NCBI GenBank assembly: GCA_031553615.1
Contig: JAVBLJ010000014.1
Coordinates: 1 to 33,640 of the forward strand
DNA: 33,640 nucleotides
Origin: WQXF01 sp031553615
GTDB lineage: Bacteria > Bacillota > Clostridia > Christensenellales > Aristaeellaceae
Reading direction: 5' to 3'
Positions 14,890 to 22,946 of this stretch are shown in pieces. A program made the translations under genes and the position numbers. The notes beneath the pieces are model-generated. The model was not told the origin of the DNA. It worked only from the letters and a program-made list of their open reading frames with translations, and searched no databases. Position 1 is the stretch's first letter. Every line of letters starts with the position of its first letter.

Positions 14890-15726
14890 TTGGGCTTCAT
14901 TAAAAAGCAGCGCGCCTGGGAACGCCTGATGGCTGAGGGGCTGGTAGAAACCCGCGCCGATGCGGAGCGATGGATATTGCTGCGCAAGGCGTACGCGGGC
15001 GGCGTGCCGGTGACCAGCGCGGGGCAGATGTTGGACATCGGCCTGCCGCTTGAGGTGCGCGGAATGGATGCACGCTTCGTATCGAAAGGTGGATACAAGC
15101 TGGAGGGCGCGCTCGATGCGTTCGGGCTGGACGTAACCGGCCGGGTGGCGATCGATGCGGGCGCTTCCACCGGCGGCTTCACCGATTGCCTGGTCAAGCG
15201 CGGCTGCGCGCGGGTATACGCGGTGGATGTGGGCTACGGCCAGCTGCACGGCACACTGCGCGCCCACCCCGCCGTAATCAATCTGGAGCGCACCAACATC
15301 AGCGACGAAGCCCTGCTCGCGCTCGATCCCCCGCCCACCCTGGGCACGGTCGATCTCTCCTACCTATCGCTGCGCAAGGCCGTGCCCGCATTTTCGCAGG
15401 TGATGCACGGCCAAGGCGACCTGCTTTGTCTGGTCAAGCCCCTGTTTGAGATCGAGGATGCGCAAGCGCGACGCGAGGGCGTGATTCCCGAAGGCGCGTA
15501 CGCACCGCTGCTGCGCACGCTGTGTGAAGCCCTGACCGGGCCGAATACGGCAGTGCGCGGCGTGACCCACTCGCCGGTGACCGGCAATAGCGGCACCGTG
15601 GAGTTCTTCCTGTGGATCGCGCTGGGCGGCGCAGGCGAGCCACTTTCCTCGGCCGCACGCGAGGAAAGCATCGCGCAAGCCGTGCAATCCGGGCTGGCAC
15701 TGGAGCCCTATAAGAAGGAAAGATAG
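14890..15726 (+). CDS. tlyA: TlyA family S4-domain rRNA 2'-O-methyltransferase (hemolysin A family)
   Basis: The 278-residue protein joins an N-terminal S4 RNA-binding domain (about 5-60) to an FtsJ/RrmJ-like methyltransferase. The SAM site is AIDAGASTGGFTDCLV near 88-103, followed by YAVDVGYGQL and VDLSYLSLRKA. Mycobacterial TlyA methylates 16S and 23S rRNA and determines capreomycin sensitivity; the older hemolysin name is misleading. The start is unusual: GGGAGG (14884-14889) abuts TTG 14890 with no spacer, while an ATT at 14899 has ideal nine-base spacing and would give a typical TlyA N-terminus. Either fits the protein. It is probably co-transcribed with the nitroreductase. Confidence 0.9.
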   Translation: MGFIKKQRAWERLMAEGLVETRADAERWILLRKAYAGGVPVTSAGQMLDIGLPLEVRGMDARFVSKGGYKLEGALDAFGLDVTGRVAIDAGASTGGFTDCLVKRGCARVYAVDVGYGQLHGTLRAHPAVINLERTNISDEALLALDPPPTLGTVDLSYLSLRKAVPAFSQVMHGQGDLLCLVKPLFEIEDAQARREGVIPEGAYAPLLRTLCEALTGPNTAVRGVTHSPVTGNSGTVEFFLWIALGGAGEPLSSAAREESIAQAVQSGLALEPYKKER

Positions 15727-15829
15727 CCGTGCGCTAGCGTTCCGGCCTACCGGCATACAAGCTGGCATACGGAACTGGCATGCGAAACGAACAGATTCAA
15801 AAATATATTGAAAGAACATATTGCAATAT

Positions 15830-15880
15830 AAAAAGAAGGGACTGCCGACAAGCAGCATTGCTTGCCGTCGCGTCCCTTCG
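15830..15880 (-). terminator. Intrinsic terminator of the DUF11 surface protein gene
   Basis: GAAGGGAC (15835-15842) pairs with GTCCCTTC (15872-15879), with an inner AAGCA/TGCTT stem. Read on the minus strand the stem is followed by TTTTTAT. It may also slow transcription leaving tlyA. Confidence 0.75.
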
Positions 15881-15933
15881 TATTGTATGCGCGTCCGCTG
15901 CACCTTTCATCGCATGCGCACCACCATGCGCCG

Positions 15934-18225
15934 TCATTCGCGCACCTTGCGCACCACCACCAGCAGGAAAACCACCAGCGCGCACAGCAGCGAGGCCGTC
16001 ACCGCGGCCAGCATCCACACCTCACCGGTGTGCAAATCGAGCGGCACCTTTTCCGAGATCACGATCTCGGCGGCGGCGCTGCGCGGCTGGCCCTGCGCGA
16101 TGGCATAACGCGCACTGTGCACCACGGTTCTGCGCTCTTCGTCCTCCTCCAGCGGACCCACGCTCAGCGGGTAAACCACCTCGATCACCGAGGGCTTGCC
16201 CTCCTGCGCGGGCGGGACATCCAGCGTCCACCGCAGCGTCCGGCCCTCCAGCGTGGGCTCGGGCTCGCGCGCCTTGCGCTTGTACTCGGCGGCGGCGAAG
16301 CCCTCCGGCATGTCGGCTTCCAGCACCACCTGCGCCCCGGCTGGGCCCAGGTTGCTCACCTGCAGCTTCATCAGGCAGAGCGATCCGGGGGCAAGCGTCG
16401 CGCGCTCGGCCAGCATTTGCACCGTAAGATCGGGGCAGAGAATGTCCAGCGATTGCACGGGCAGTGCATCGTCGCCCACCATGGCCGGAATCAGCAGGGT
16501 GCGCAGTCCGCCCGGGGTATCCTCGGCCGCCGATTCCGCCACCTGCAGCTGCACCGCCCGCTCCGTAACGCCGGGGCGGGAAAGCGCGCCGCCCACCAGC
16601 TCGGCAGGGGGCACCTCCACCTCCCACACCAGCTGGCCCTTCTCCTGCTTGGGCGGATCCAACGCGTCGCTCGCGCCGGGCAGGTAGGTCAGCCCCTCGG
16701 GCAGGGTCTGCGCCCAGATCACCTTGCCCGCCGCGCCCCCATGGTTTTCAAACACAGTGCGCAGCGTCACGATCTCGCCCGAACCAGCGCTCTGTGTCGA
16801 AAGCGATTGCTTGACCGCGATGCGCGCGGCCAGCAGCATGATCTGCACCGGTGGGAGCTTAGCGCCATCCACCCAGCCGCCGAAATCCATCAGCCGGAAG
16901 CCCTCGCTCTCGTCCAGCGCGTTGTCCTCCACGCGAAGCGCGTATTGCAGCTCCACCTTCGCGGGCTCGGCGTCTCCGCCATAGCCCCGCCGGGCGGCGG
17001 GCACGCCCAGCTTCCACAGCAGCATGTCGCCCACCACTTCCGGCGCGGCCACGATCCCTCCGACGGACTGCCCGGACCCGTCGGACTCTCCCGTTTCTCC
17101 GGGCAGAGCGGCTCCTCCGGGCTGAACGGCCCCTCCAGACCGAATGACCCCTCCCGGTTGAAATCGAAAGCCCCGGGGCAACACCGTGGATATGATCAGC
17201 CGCTTTTCCGCGCCGCCCTGGTTGGTTAGCCGCACGGTGAAGGTGAGCAAATCGCCGACGCAGGCCGTCTCCGCATCCGCCGAAAGGTCGGCTTGGATGC
17301 GCGGCGCGACCACCTCGGCACGCCAGTATCCGTTGCGCGACGTTCCGCGCCAAAGCAGCTGCCACCCTTCGCTGGCGCGGGCAAAACCCAAATCGGCAGG
17401 CAAGGGCAAAGCGATCCGGTCGAAGGCGATGGTCTGTTCACCCGGGATCACCTTACCCTGCGCATCCCACGTGGCGGCGGGCAGGGTCAACAGCCAGCAC
17501 AGCGTGCCGTCCGGCAGGCGATAATCGTAGCCCGCGTTCGGCGCATTCTCCAGGGCAAAGCGCACCTCGTCGGGCAGGTAGCGCAGCTCCACCTCTTGGG
17601 GCGCAAGCGCACTGTTGGTGAAGGTGATCTCGTGGCGGAAGCTTTCCCCTGCCTGCAGCGTACCGCCCTGGGCGGGCAGGCGGATGCCCGGAGCACGGGC
17701 CTCGGCGGTTAAGAAAAGCTCAAGGTGCGCCGTGAACACCGCCCCGCCGCCGGATGTGGATTCTTCCGGCGCGAACTCCTGCTGCGTGAGCCGCAGCGTG
17801 CAGCCCCTGCAATCCTCATCGAGGCTTGCGAAGGCGGTCGAGGGCGCATCCCAGCACAGCGGCACGCCCGAAGGCAGCTCGAGGCGCATCGCTACGCCGG
17901 GAATGACCTCCACCGTAAAGGGTATGTCGGGGTAGATATCGAGGGGAGTGCCATTCGCCAGCAAGGTCACCACGTGGTTGAGCGCCAACCCCGGTGCGCG
18001 GGGCACGATTTCCAGCACGTAGCGCGGCGACGGTTCGGGCGCGGCGGCAGTTGGCCCCGGTGTGGCAATGCCGCCCGCAATCTCTGCGGCTTGCGCCGTC
18101 GGGGCCTCCGCAGCCCAGGCCGGGCTCACGATTCCCTCCGACGCGTGAGATAAAACGCACGCTTGTCCTCCAAGCAAAAGCAGCGCGCAAGCCGCCGCTT
18201 GTCCCCATCTGAGCTTCACCGTCAT
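15934..18225 (-). CDS. Large secreted, membrane-anchored DUF11-repeat protein
   Basis: The 763-residue protein has a signal peptide (about 1-38, ending PAWA), a long outer region of Ig-like DUF11/CARDB-type repeats, and a C-terminal membrane helix (about 735-757) followed by the basic tail VVRKVRE. At least three repeats share the sentence L.VRLTNQGGA....VLPRGF (near 330, 470 and 625 in order: TNQGG, FENHGG, SNLGPA), each preceded by a GD/GS..L.F turn. A Gly-rich, low-complexity linker lies near 375-400. Such proteins are surface structural or adhesion factors; no enzyme motif is visible. ATG 18225 is used, but GTG 18219 has better spacing from AGGGGG. The gene is divergent from wecB and shares its upstream region. 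Confidence 0.8.
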   Translation of the reverse strand: MTVKLRWGQAAACALLLLGGQACVLSHASEGIVSPAWAAEAPTAQAAEIAGGIATPGPTAAAPEPSPRYVLEIVPRAPGLALNHVVTLLANGTPLDIYPDIPFTVEVIPGVAMRLELPSGVPLCWDAPSTAFASLDEDCRGCTLRLTQQEFAPEESTSGGGAVFTAHLELFLTAEARAPGIRLPAQGGTLQAGESFRHEITFTNSALAPQEVELRYLPDEVRFALENAPNAGYDYRLPDGTLCWLLTLPAATWDAQGKVIPGEQTIAFDRIALPLPADLGFARASEGWQLLWRGTSRNGYWRAEVVAPRIQADLSADAETACVGDLLTFTVRLTNQGGAEKRLIISTVLPRGFRFQPGGVIRSGGAVQPGGAALPGETGESDGSGQSVGGIVAAPEVVGDMLLWKLGVPAARRGYGGDAEPAKVELQYALRVEDNALDESEGFRLMDFGGWVDGAKLPPVQIMLLAARIAVKQSLSTQSAGSGEIVTLRTVFENHGGAAGKVIWAQTLPEGLTYLPGASDALDPPKQEKGQLVWEVEVPPAELVGGALSRPGVTERAVQLQVAESAAEDTPGGLRTLLIPAMVGDDALPVQSLDILCPDLTVQMLAERATLAPGSLCLMKLQVSNLGPAGAQVVLEADMPEGFAAAEYKRKAREPEPTLEGRTLRWTLDVPPAQEGKPSVIEVVYPLSVGPLEEDEERRTVVHSARYAIAQGQPRSAAAEIVISEKVPLDLHTGEVWMLAAVTASLLCALVVFLLVVVRKVRE

Positions 18226-18503
18226 TCCCCCTGTTGCGCATGCGCTCGCCCTAGCAGCCACTGCCCGCGCTTGAATCGGCCCGCCTTAACGGATCGCTTT
18301 ACCCGCTTTTAGCAGTACTACTCTGCCAGAGATCTCGGGGATTTATACGTACAAGCCCCCCGAATTATGCCGATGTAAGGCCACGCTCCAGCTCACGCGA
18401 TGCGGCGAAGCCGAATGTTAAGCAAAATTCCAATTTTGTAATAAATCAACACAAGTTATTGCGTTATTATTTCAAAATTAATACATGTCGATCGTTCAAG
18501 GCG
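18226..18503. other. Shared control region between the DUF11 gene and wecB
   Basis: No gene is supported. Positions 18316-18350 (TACTACTC then ATCTCGGGGATTTATAC) resemble a decayed left half of the MITE family. A TCGGGG/CCCCGA hairpin spans about 18334-18364, and its right arm shares AGCCCCCCGAA with the inverted repeat ahead of the hybrid kinase. CAAAATTCCAATTTTG is a tight inverted repeat at about 18424-18439. The following 60 bases are very AT-rich against the GC-rich surroundings, as an UP element or regulator site would be. No c-di-GMP riboswitch core was found. Confidence 0.4.
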
Positions 18504-18532
18504 TTGACATGCTTTGCAAACAATGCTAAACT
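18504..18532 (+). promoter_or_regulatory. Promoter of wecB and probably the downstream synthase genes
   Basis: A perfect TTGACA (18504-18509) lies 17 bases before TAAACT (18527-18532), preceded by an AT-rich stretch. Confidence 0.7.
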
Positions 18533-18569
18533 ATGGATGTCTATAGGGGGCAGGAGGCATTACGAAAGT

Positions 18570-19688
18570 ATGACAAAACAGATCAAGGTGCTGAGCGTGT
18601 TCGGCACCCGGCCCGAGGCCATCAAGATGTGTCCGCTGGTCCAGGCCATCGAGCAGGATTCACGCCTGCGCAGCATCGTCTGCGTAACGGCGCAGCACCG
18701 GCAAATGCTCGATCAAGTGCTGGGGACCTTCGGCGTGCACCCCGATTACGATCTGAACCTGATGAAGGCCGGGCAGACGCTCTCCACCATCACCGGGGGC
18801 GTTCTGGCGGGGTTGGCGCCTGTGCTCGCGGAAACCCAGCCCGATATCGTGCTGGTGCACGGGGATACCACCACCTCCTTTGCGGCGGCGCTGGCGGCCT
18901 TTTACCAACGGATTCCCGTGGGGCACGTGGAGGCTGGGCTGCGCTCGCACAACAAGCTTTCGCCCTACCCCGAGGAGATGAACCGCCTGCTGACCGGACG
19001 GCTGGCCGATCTACACTTCGCGCCCACGCAGCAAAACGCCGAAAATTTGCGCCGCGAGGGCATCGAGAAGGGTGTGTTCATCACCGGCAACACGGTGATC
19101 GATGCGCTGTTGGCCATCGTCCGCCCCGATTATGTGTTTCATGCCGAGGTGCTGCGCGCCTTCCAATTCGGGGAGCTGCGCACCCTGCTGCTCACCGCGC
19201 ATCGCAGCGAGAACCTCGGCGCGCCGATGCGCTCCATATTCACCGCAGTGCGCACCCTGGTGGAGCGCAATCCAGATATACAAGTGATCTACCCGGTGCA
19301 CCTCAACCCCGCCGTGCAACAACCCGCCAGGGAAATCCTGGGCGGGCACCCGCGCGTCCACCTCATCGATCCGCTGTGCGTGGAGGACATGCACAACCTG
19401 ATGGCGCGCTGCTATCTGGTGCTCACCGATTCCGGCGGGCTGCAGGAGGAAGCGCCCGCGCTGGGCAAACCCGTGCTGGTGCTGCGCACCGAGACCGAGC
19501 GGCCCGAGGCGGTGGAGATGGGCACGGTGCGCGTGGTGGGTGTGGAGGAAGCCGCCATCCTGCGGGAGGCGCAACTCCTGCTCGACGACCAGGCCGCGTA
19601 CGATGTGATGTCCCGCGTCGCCAACCCCTACGGCGATGGCCAAGCCAGCGAGCGCATCTGCGACGCGATTGCCAATACGCTCCGGTAA
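18570..19688 (+). CDS. wecB: UDP-N-acetylglucosamine 2-epimerase (non-hydrolysing)
   Basis: This cytoplasmic enzyme interconverts UDP-GlcNAc and UDP-ManNAc. The 372-residue product has the usual length and all family signatures: SVFGTRPEAIKM near the N-terminus, VLVHGDTTT and GHVEAGLRS with the acidic residues that correspond to the catalytic Asp and Glu of the E. coli enzyme, TAHRSEN with the catalytic-site His, and TDSGGLQEEA binding the UDP part. ATG 18570 follows AGGAGG at 12 bases; the longer open frame runs through the promoter. UDP-ManNAc feeds teichoic acid linkage units, capsules or ManNAc polymers. The next gene is a polysaccharide synthase-like glycosyltransferase, which suggests dedicated supply. 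Confidence 0.94.
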   Translation: MTKQIKVLSVFGTRPEAIKMCPLVQAIEQDSRLRSIVCVTAQHRQMLDQVLGTFGVHPDYDLNLMKAGQTLSTITGGVLAGLAPVLAETQPDIVLVHGDTTTSFAAALAAFYQRIPVGHVEAGLRSHNKLSPYPEEMNRLLTGRLADLHFAPTQQNAENLRREGIEKGVFITGNTVIDALLAIVRPDYVFHAEVLRAFQFGELRTLLLTAHRSENLGAPMRSIFTAVRTLVERNPDIQVIYPVHLNPAVQQPAREILGGHPRVHLIDPLCVEDMHNLMARCYLVLTDSGGLQEEAPALGKPVLVLRTETERPEAVEMGTVRVVGVEEAAILREAQLLLDDQAAYDVMSRVANPYGDGQASERICDAIANTLR

Positions 19689-19740
19689 CCCCCGACATTC
19701 CCGCACTCCGCCCTTTGCGAAGGCTGTCCCGCCTCTCTTT

Positions 19741-19787
19741 GGCATCCCTTCTCTTGGAATCCCTTCTTTTTAGAATCCCTTCTTTCG
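19741..19787 (+). repeat. 15-16 base tandem repeat (3 units) between wecB and the synthase gene
   Basis: Units at 19741-19755, 19756-19771 and 19772-19787 share the core ATCCCTTCT (GGCATCCCTTCTCTT and two variants). They fall in the 117-base gap directly before the synthase start and could be a regulator site or a slippage-prone tract. No clear ribosome site stands before GTG 19806. Confidence 0.7.
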
Positions 19788-19805
19788 AAAGCGTGGTGAT
19801 CCCTG

Positions 19806-22292
19806 GTGCTCAATGTGTCGTCCTTCTACTTTCTGGTGGCCATCGTGAAGGATTTCCTGGCGGGGGCGGCCTCCGTTCTCACGCCACAGCAATGGGTCTG
19901 GGGCGCGGCCGGAGGGGCGGCGCTGTTTGCGCTGCTCCGGATTGTGCTGCCGCCGCCGCGCGACGATACACGCATCGATTGGCCCAAGCGATGCCAGGGT
20001 CTCGCCCTGGCTTGCCTAACGCTGCTGGCGGGTGTGCTGCTCTATCAGCATTGGGGCTTCCTGCAAGAGCAGCTTACCCAGCTGGCGATCCGCATGGGCG
20101 GCAGCGGGCGAGATGTGGGCATCTCCATGCTGCTGGGCGCATGCGGACTGGTGGGTTTGGCCTTATTCGTGGTGTATCTTCTCTCCTCGCGCAAACCCAA
20201 CGACGATAGCACTCTGAACCAACGCCAAAAATCCGGCTTTGCGCTGCTGCTCCTGCTGTGCGCAGCCGTGCTGCTGGCCGTGCGTTGGTTTGCGTACGAT
20301 CAGTACGCCGATGCGATGCTCACGCTATTCATTGCCGCCGAGGTTGTCAACCTCGTTTTCTGGTTTTACGATCCGCTCATTTACCTTGCCTCCCGGCTGA
20401 TGCGGGTGCACGTTCGGCCATCCTGCCCGCCCACGCCCGGCTACTTGAACCGCATCGCGGTGATCGGCTGCGCGCACAACGAGGAGGCGGTCATCGGCAA
20501 GCTTATCGAATCCATTTACAAGTGCGCCTATCCGCGCAACCGCTACGATGTGTACGTGGTCTGCGATAACTGCACCGACGGCACCGCTGCCGCCGTCCTG
20601 CGCGCAGGAGGCATTCCCATGGTGCGCGAGGACGCCGAAAAGCGGGGCAAGGGCTACGCGCTTTCCTGGATATTCGCCCAGCTGCAGGAAATGCGCGCCA
20701 CCACCGGTCTATACGACGCGTACGTGATCCTGGACGCGGACAACGTCGTCAACGAAAGCTTCCTGGAATCCATCTGCAACGAGCTAAACGAGGGCTACGA
20801 TGTGCTGCAGGCCTACTTGGGCTGCAAAAACCCCGGGGATACCTGGATCAGCAAGGCCTACTCGCTGGGCTACTGGCTTAGCAACGTCAATTACCAGGAT
20901 GCGCACTCCCGGCTGGGTTTGAGCGCACAGCTGGGGGGCACCGGCATGGTGTTTCGCCCCTCGATGCTGGACGAGGTGGGCTGGGAGCCGGAATCCCTGA
21001 CCGAGGACCTGATGATGACCACCCGCTACGTGCGCATTCGGCGTCAACCCTGCCGCTGGGCACACGGAGCGCGCCTGTACGATGAGAAGCCCCTGAGCCT
21101 GCGCGCCTCCATAAAGCAGCGCACGCGCTGGATGCAGGGCCACATGGACACCGCGCTGCGCTACGGATTGCCTACGCTGCTCCGGGGCATTGTGCATATG
21201 AGCTGGATCGAGATCGACATGGCCTTCTATCTGCTACGTCCGCTGCTCAATTTCGGCATGTTCTGGACCTTCCTGCTGCGGTGGGCGATAGCGATTTTCA
21301 GCCCGTCCAGCCCGCTAAACCACGCGTTTCTGATGACACCGGCGGCCGCGACGCTGCTTTTGGTGTTCTATTTACTGATGCAGGTGCACACGCTCTCCCG
21401 CGAGGGATATTTGCGCAGCGTGCTCTGGATTCCTATTTCCTATATATACGCGCTCACGTGGTATGTTCCCATCCTGCGCGGGCTGATCAAGCGCAACGAG
21501 CGCTGCTGGGTATCCACCGTGCATACCCGCGATCTTTCCATCCATGAAATCAAGGACGACAACGCGCTGGCCGAGGCAATCGGCCGACTTTCCGGCATCG
21601 ACAACCTGCATCGCATGACGCTGGGGCAAATCCTGCTCAAATCCTCGACCATCACCAGCGACCAGCTCTACGCGGCGCTCGAGCGCCAGCGCAGGGAGGG
21701 CGGCCAGCTGGGCGAAATCATCGTCAACATGCAGGTGGTGAGCAAGGAGACGCTCGATACCTACCTGCTGCTGCAGCAAACGCTGCGCGACAGGGTGCGG
21801 GATGAGGAGCGCGAGGAGGAACGCCCGCCCGAGCGCTTGCGCCTGGGCGAGCTGCTGGTCGATGCGGGCATCATCACCCAGGCCCAGCTGGAAGGGGCCA
21901 TGGCCCACCAGCGCGCCGTCAACTGCCTGCTGGGCGAAAGCCTAGTGAGCACCCGCGCCATGAGCCCCGAGATGCTGACCACCTTCCTGAACATACAGCG
22001 CGTGCTCGACGAGCACTACCTGACCCCGCAGCGCGCGCTGCACCTCATCAACGGCATCATGCGCGAAAGGGTAAGCAACCTGGGCATGCTGCTGTTTGCG
22101 GGCGGCCTCATCAGCCAATATCAGCTCGATGTGGCGCTGGCCTACCAGCGCGAGCACGGCGGCGTGATCGGCGAAATCATCGTGGAGCTGGGCTTCGTGA
22201 GCCAGGAGCACATCAATGCGTTGCTCAAGATTCAGGAATCCAGCCGCGCCCACCGCACCATTCGCGCCGCGAAGGAGGTGGCGATGAAATGA
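19806..22292 (+). CDS. NfrB-like membrane glycosyltransferase (GT2) with C-terminal MshEN-type c-di-GMP-binding repeats
   Basis: The 828-residue protein starts with five or six membrane helices (about 5-200). A GT2 catalytic domain follows (217-450) with VIGCAHNEE, the metal-binding LDAD (D310, D312), the likely base in TED (399-401) and the QRTRW box (438-442) of processive synthases. Three or four more helices cover 465-560. The tail holds three units of about 57 residues (604-660, 677-734, 757-813), each with LGxxL...L..A...Q followed by a second LGE-type half, the pattern of MshEN/GSPII_E_N domains that bind c-di-GMP. E. coli NfrB has the same order. The stop overlaps the next gene. The start codon is uncertain because the ribosome site is weak. 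Confidence 0.85.
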   Translation: MLNVSSFYFLVAIVKDFLAGAASVLTPQQWVWGAAGGAALFALLRIVLPPPRDDTRIDWPKRCQGLALACLTLLAGVLLYQHWGFLQEQLTQLAIRMGGSGRDVGISMLLGACGLVGLALFVVYLLSSRKPNDDSTLNQRQKSGFALLLLLCAAVLLAVRWFAYDQYADAMLTLFIAAEVVNLVFWFYDPLIYLASRLMRVHVRPSCPPTPGYLNRIAVIGCAHNEEAVIGKLIESIYKCAYPRNRYDVYVVCDNCTDGTAAAVLRAGGIPMVREDAEKRGKGYALSWIFAQLQEMRATTGLYDAYVILDADNVVNESFLESICNELNEGYDVLQAYLGCKNPGDTWISKAYSLGYWLSNVNYQDAHSRLGLSAQLGGTGMVFRPSMLDEVGWEPESLTEDLMMTTRYVRIRRQPCRWAHGARLYDEKPLSLRASIKQRTRWMQGHMDTALRYGLPTLLRGIVHMSWIEIDMAFYLLRPLLNFGMFWTFLLRWAIAIFSPSSPLNHAFLMTPAAATLLLVFYLLMQVHTLSREGYLRSVLWIPISYIYALTWYVPILRGLIKRNERCWVSTVHTRDLSIHEIKDDNALAEAIGRLSGIDNLHRMTLGQILLKSSTITSDQLYAALERQRREGGQLGEIIVNMQVVSKETLDTYLLLQQTLRDRVRDEEREEERPPERLRLGELLVDAGIITQAQLEGAMAHQRAVNCLLGESLVSTRAMSPEMLTTFLNIQRVLDEHYLTPQRALHLINGIMRERVSNLGMLLFAGGLISQYQLDVALAYQREHGGVIGEIIVELGFVSQEHINALLKIQESSRAHRTIRAAKEVAMK

Positions 22293-22882
22293 TGCCTCCC
22301 CCGGAATTCTTCGTGCCCGCCTCGGCGACCGAATCGCTATCGGCGCTCATGTTCAATGGGTTCTTCACCATTTTCCTGCTGCCCATACTGCTCATGGACC
22401 TGCTCTATTTCTTCCCCCTGGCGCTGATTCACCTGCTCACCGGCAAAGCGCGGCTGCGCATTCTTCCGGCGGCGCTCAGCGGATTCGCGCTGTGGCTGGT
22501 GGGGATCGCGGCGGCGCTGGGCGTGGTCTGGCTGGTAGATCAGCAGGCCCTCAGCCTGCTTTACCGCACCTGGAGCGGCCTGCTGGGCGCGTCGATCGGC
22601 GTGCTGCACACCCTATACTGCATGATCCGCTACCGCAAGAACATGCGCGAGCAATACTACACCCACGTGCTGGAAAAGAACCTTTCCCGCCGCCAGGCCG
22701 AGCAGTACGCGGCGCTGCGCATCGCGCTGCAGAACGGTGATCTGGATGCCCACGAGCTGCAGAACGACCGCTCGATGGATCGCCTGGCCCGCCGCATCGC
22801 CCGCAATTACCTTGCCTCCCGCTCAGAGATGGAGGAATGGCGCGACCTACAGCCCGAGCAGGACGACATCTACTTCCTGTAA
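22289..22882 (+). CDS. Membrane protein coupled to the NfrB-like synthase
   Basis: The 197-residue protein was not recognised. It has three likely membrane helices (about 19-50, 58-84 and 90-112) and a charged cytoplasmic tail (113-197) rich in Arg, Glu and Gln that is probably helical. Its ATG lies inside the stop of the synthase gene (ATGATG overlap), so the two products are made together and may form a complex. It could help export, anchor or regulate the synthase. No enzymatic motif is visible. Confidence 0.8.
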   Translation: MMPPPEFFVPASATESLSALMFNGFFTIFLLPILLMDLLYFFPLALIHLLTGKARLRILPAALSGFALWLVGIAAALGVVWLVDQQALSLLYRTWSGLLGASIGVLHTLYCMIRYRKNMREQYYTHVLEKNLSRRQAEQYAALRIALQNGDLDAHELQNDRSMDRLARRIARNYLASRSEMEEWRDLQPEQDDIYFL

Positions 22883-22946
22883 TGCGCCAGCCCCGACGGA
22901 TTATCGCCGGGTTTCCCCAACGATTCACGCACAGGAGGATGCGCCC

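Noticed and set aside
15862..17229. A 455-codon plus-strand frame opposite the DUF11 gene
   Set aside because: It is a His/Arg/Gln-rich antisense shadow; the minus-strand gene has a signal peptide, repeats and anchor.
18296..18500. A c-di-GMP (GEMM) riboswitch before wecB
   Set aside because: GCGGCGAAGCC at 18400 is faintly similar, but the conserved GEMM core and tetraloop receptor are absent.
18533..20209. A 558-codon open frame overlapping wecB and the synthase start
   Set aside because: It is a high-GC shadow frame of wecB, with composition rich in Arg, Gly and Ala and no family features, while wecB has all its motifs.
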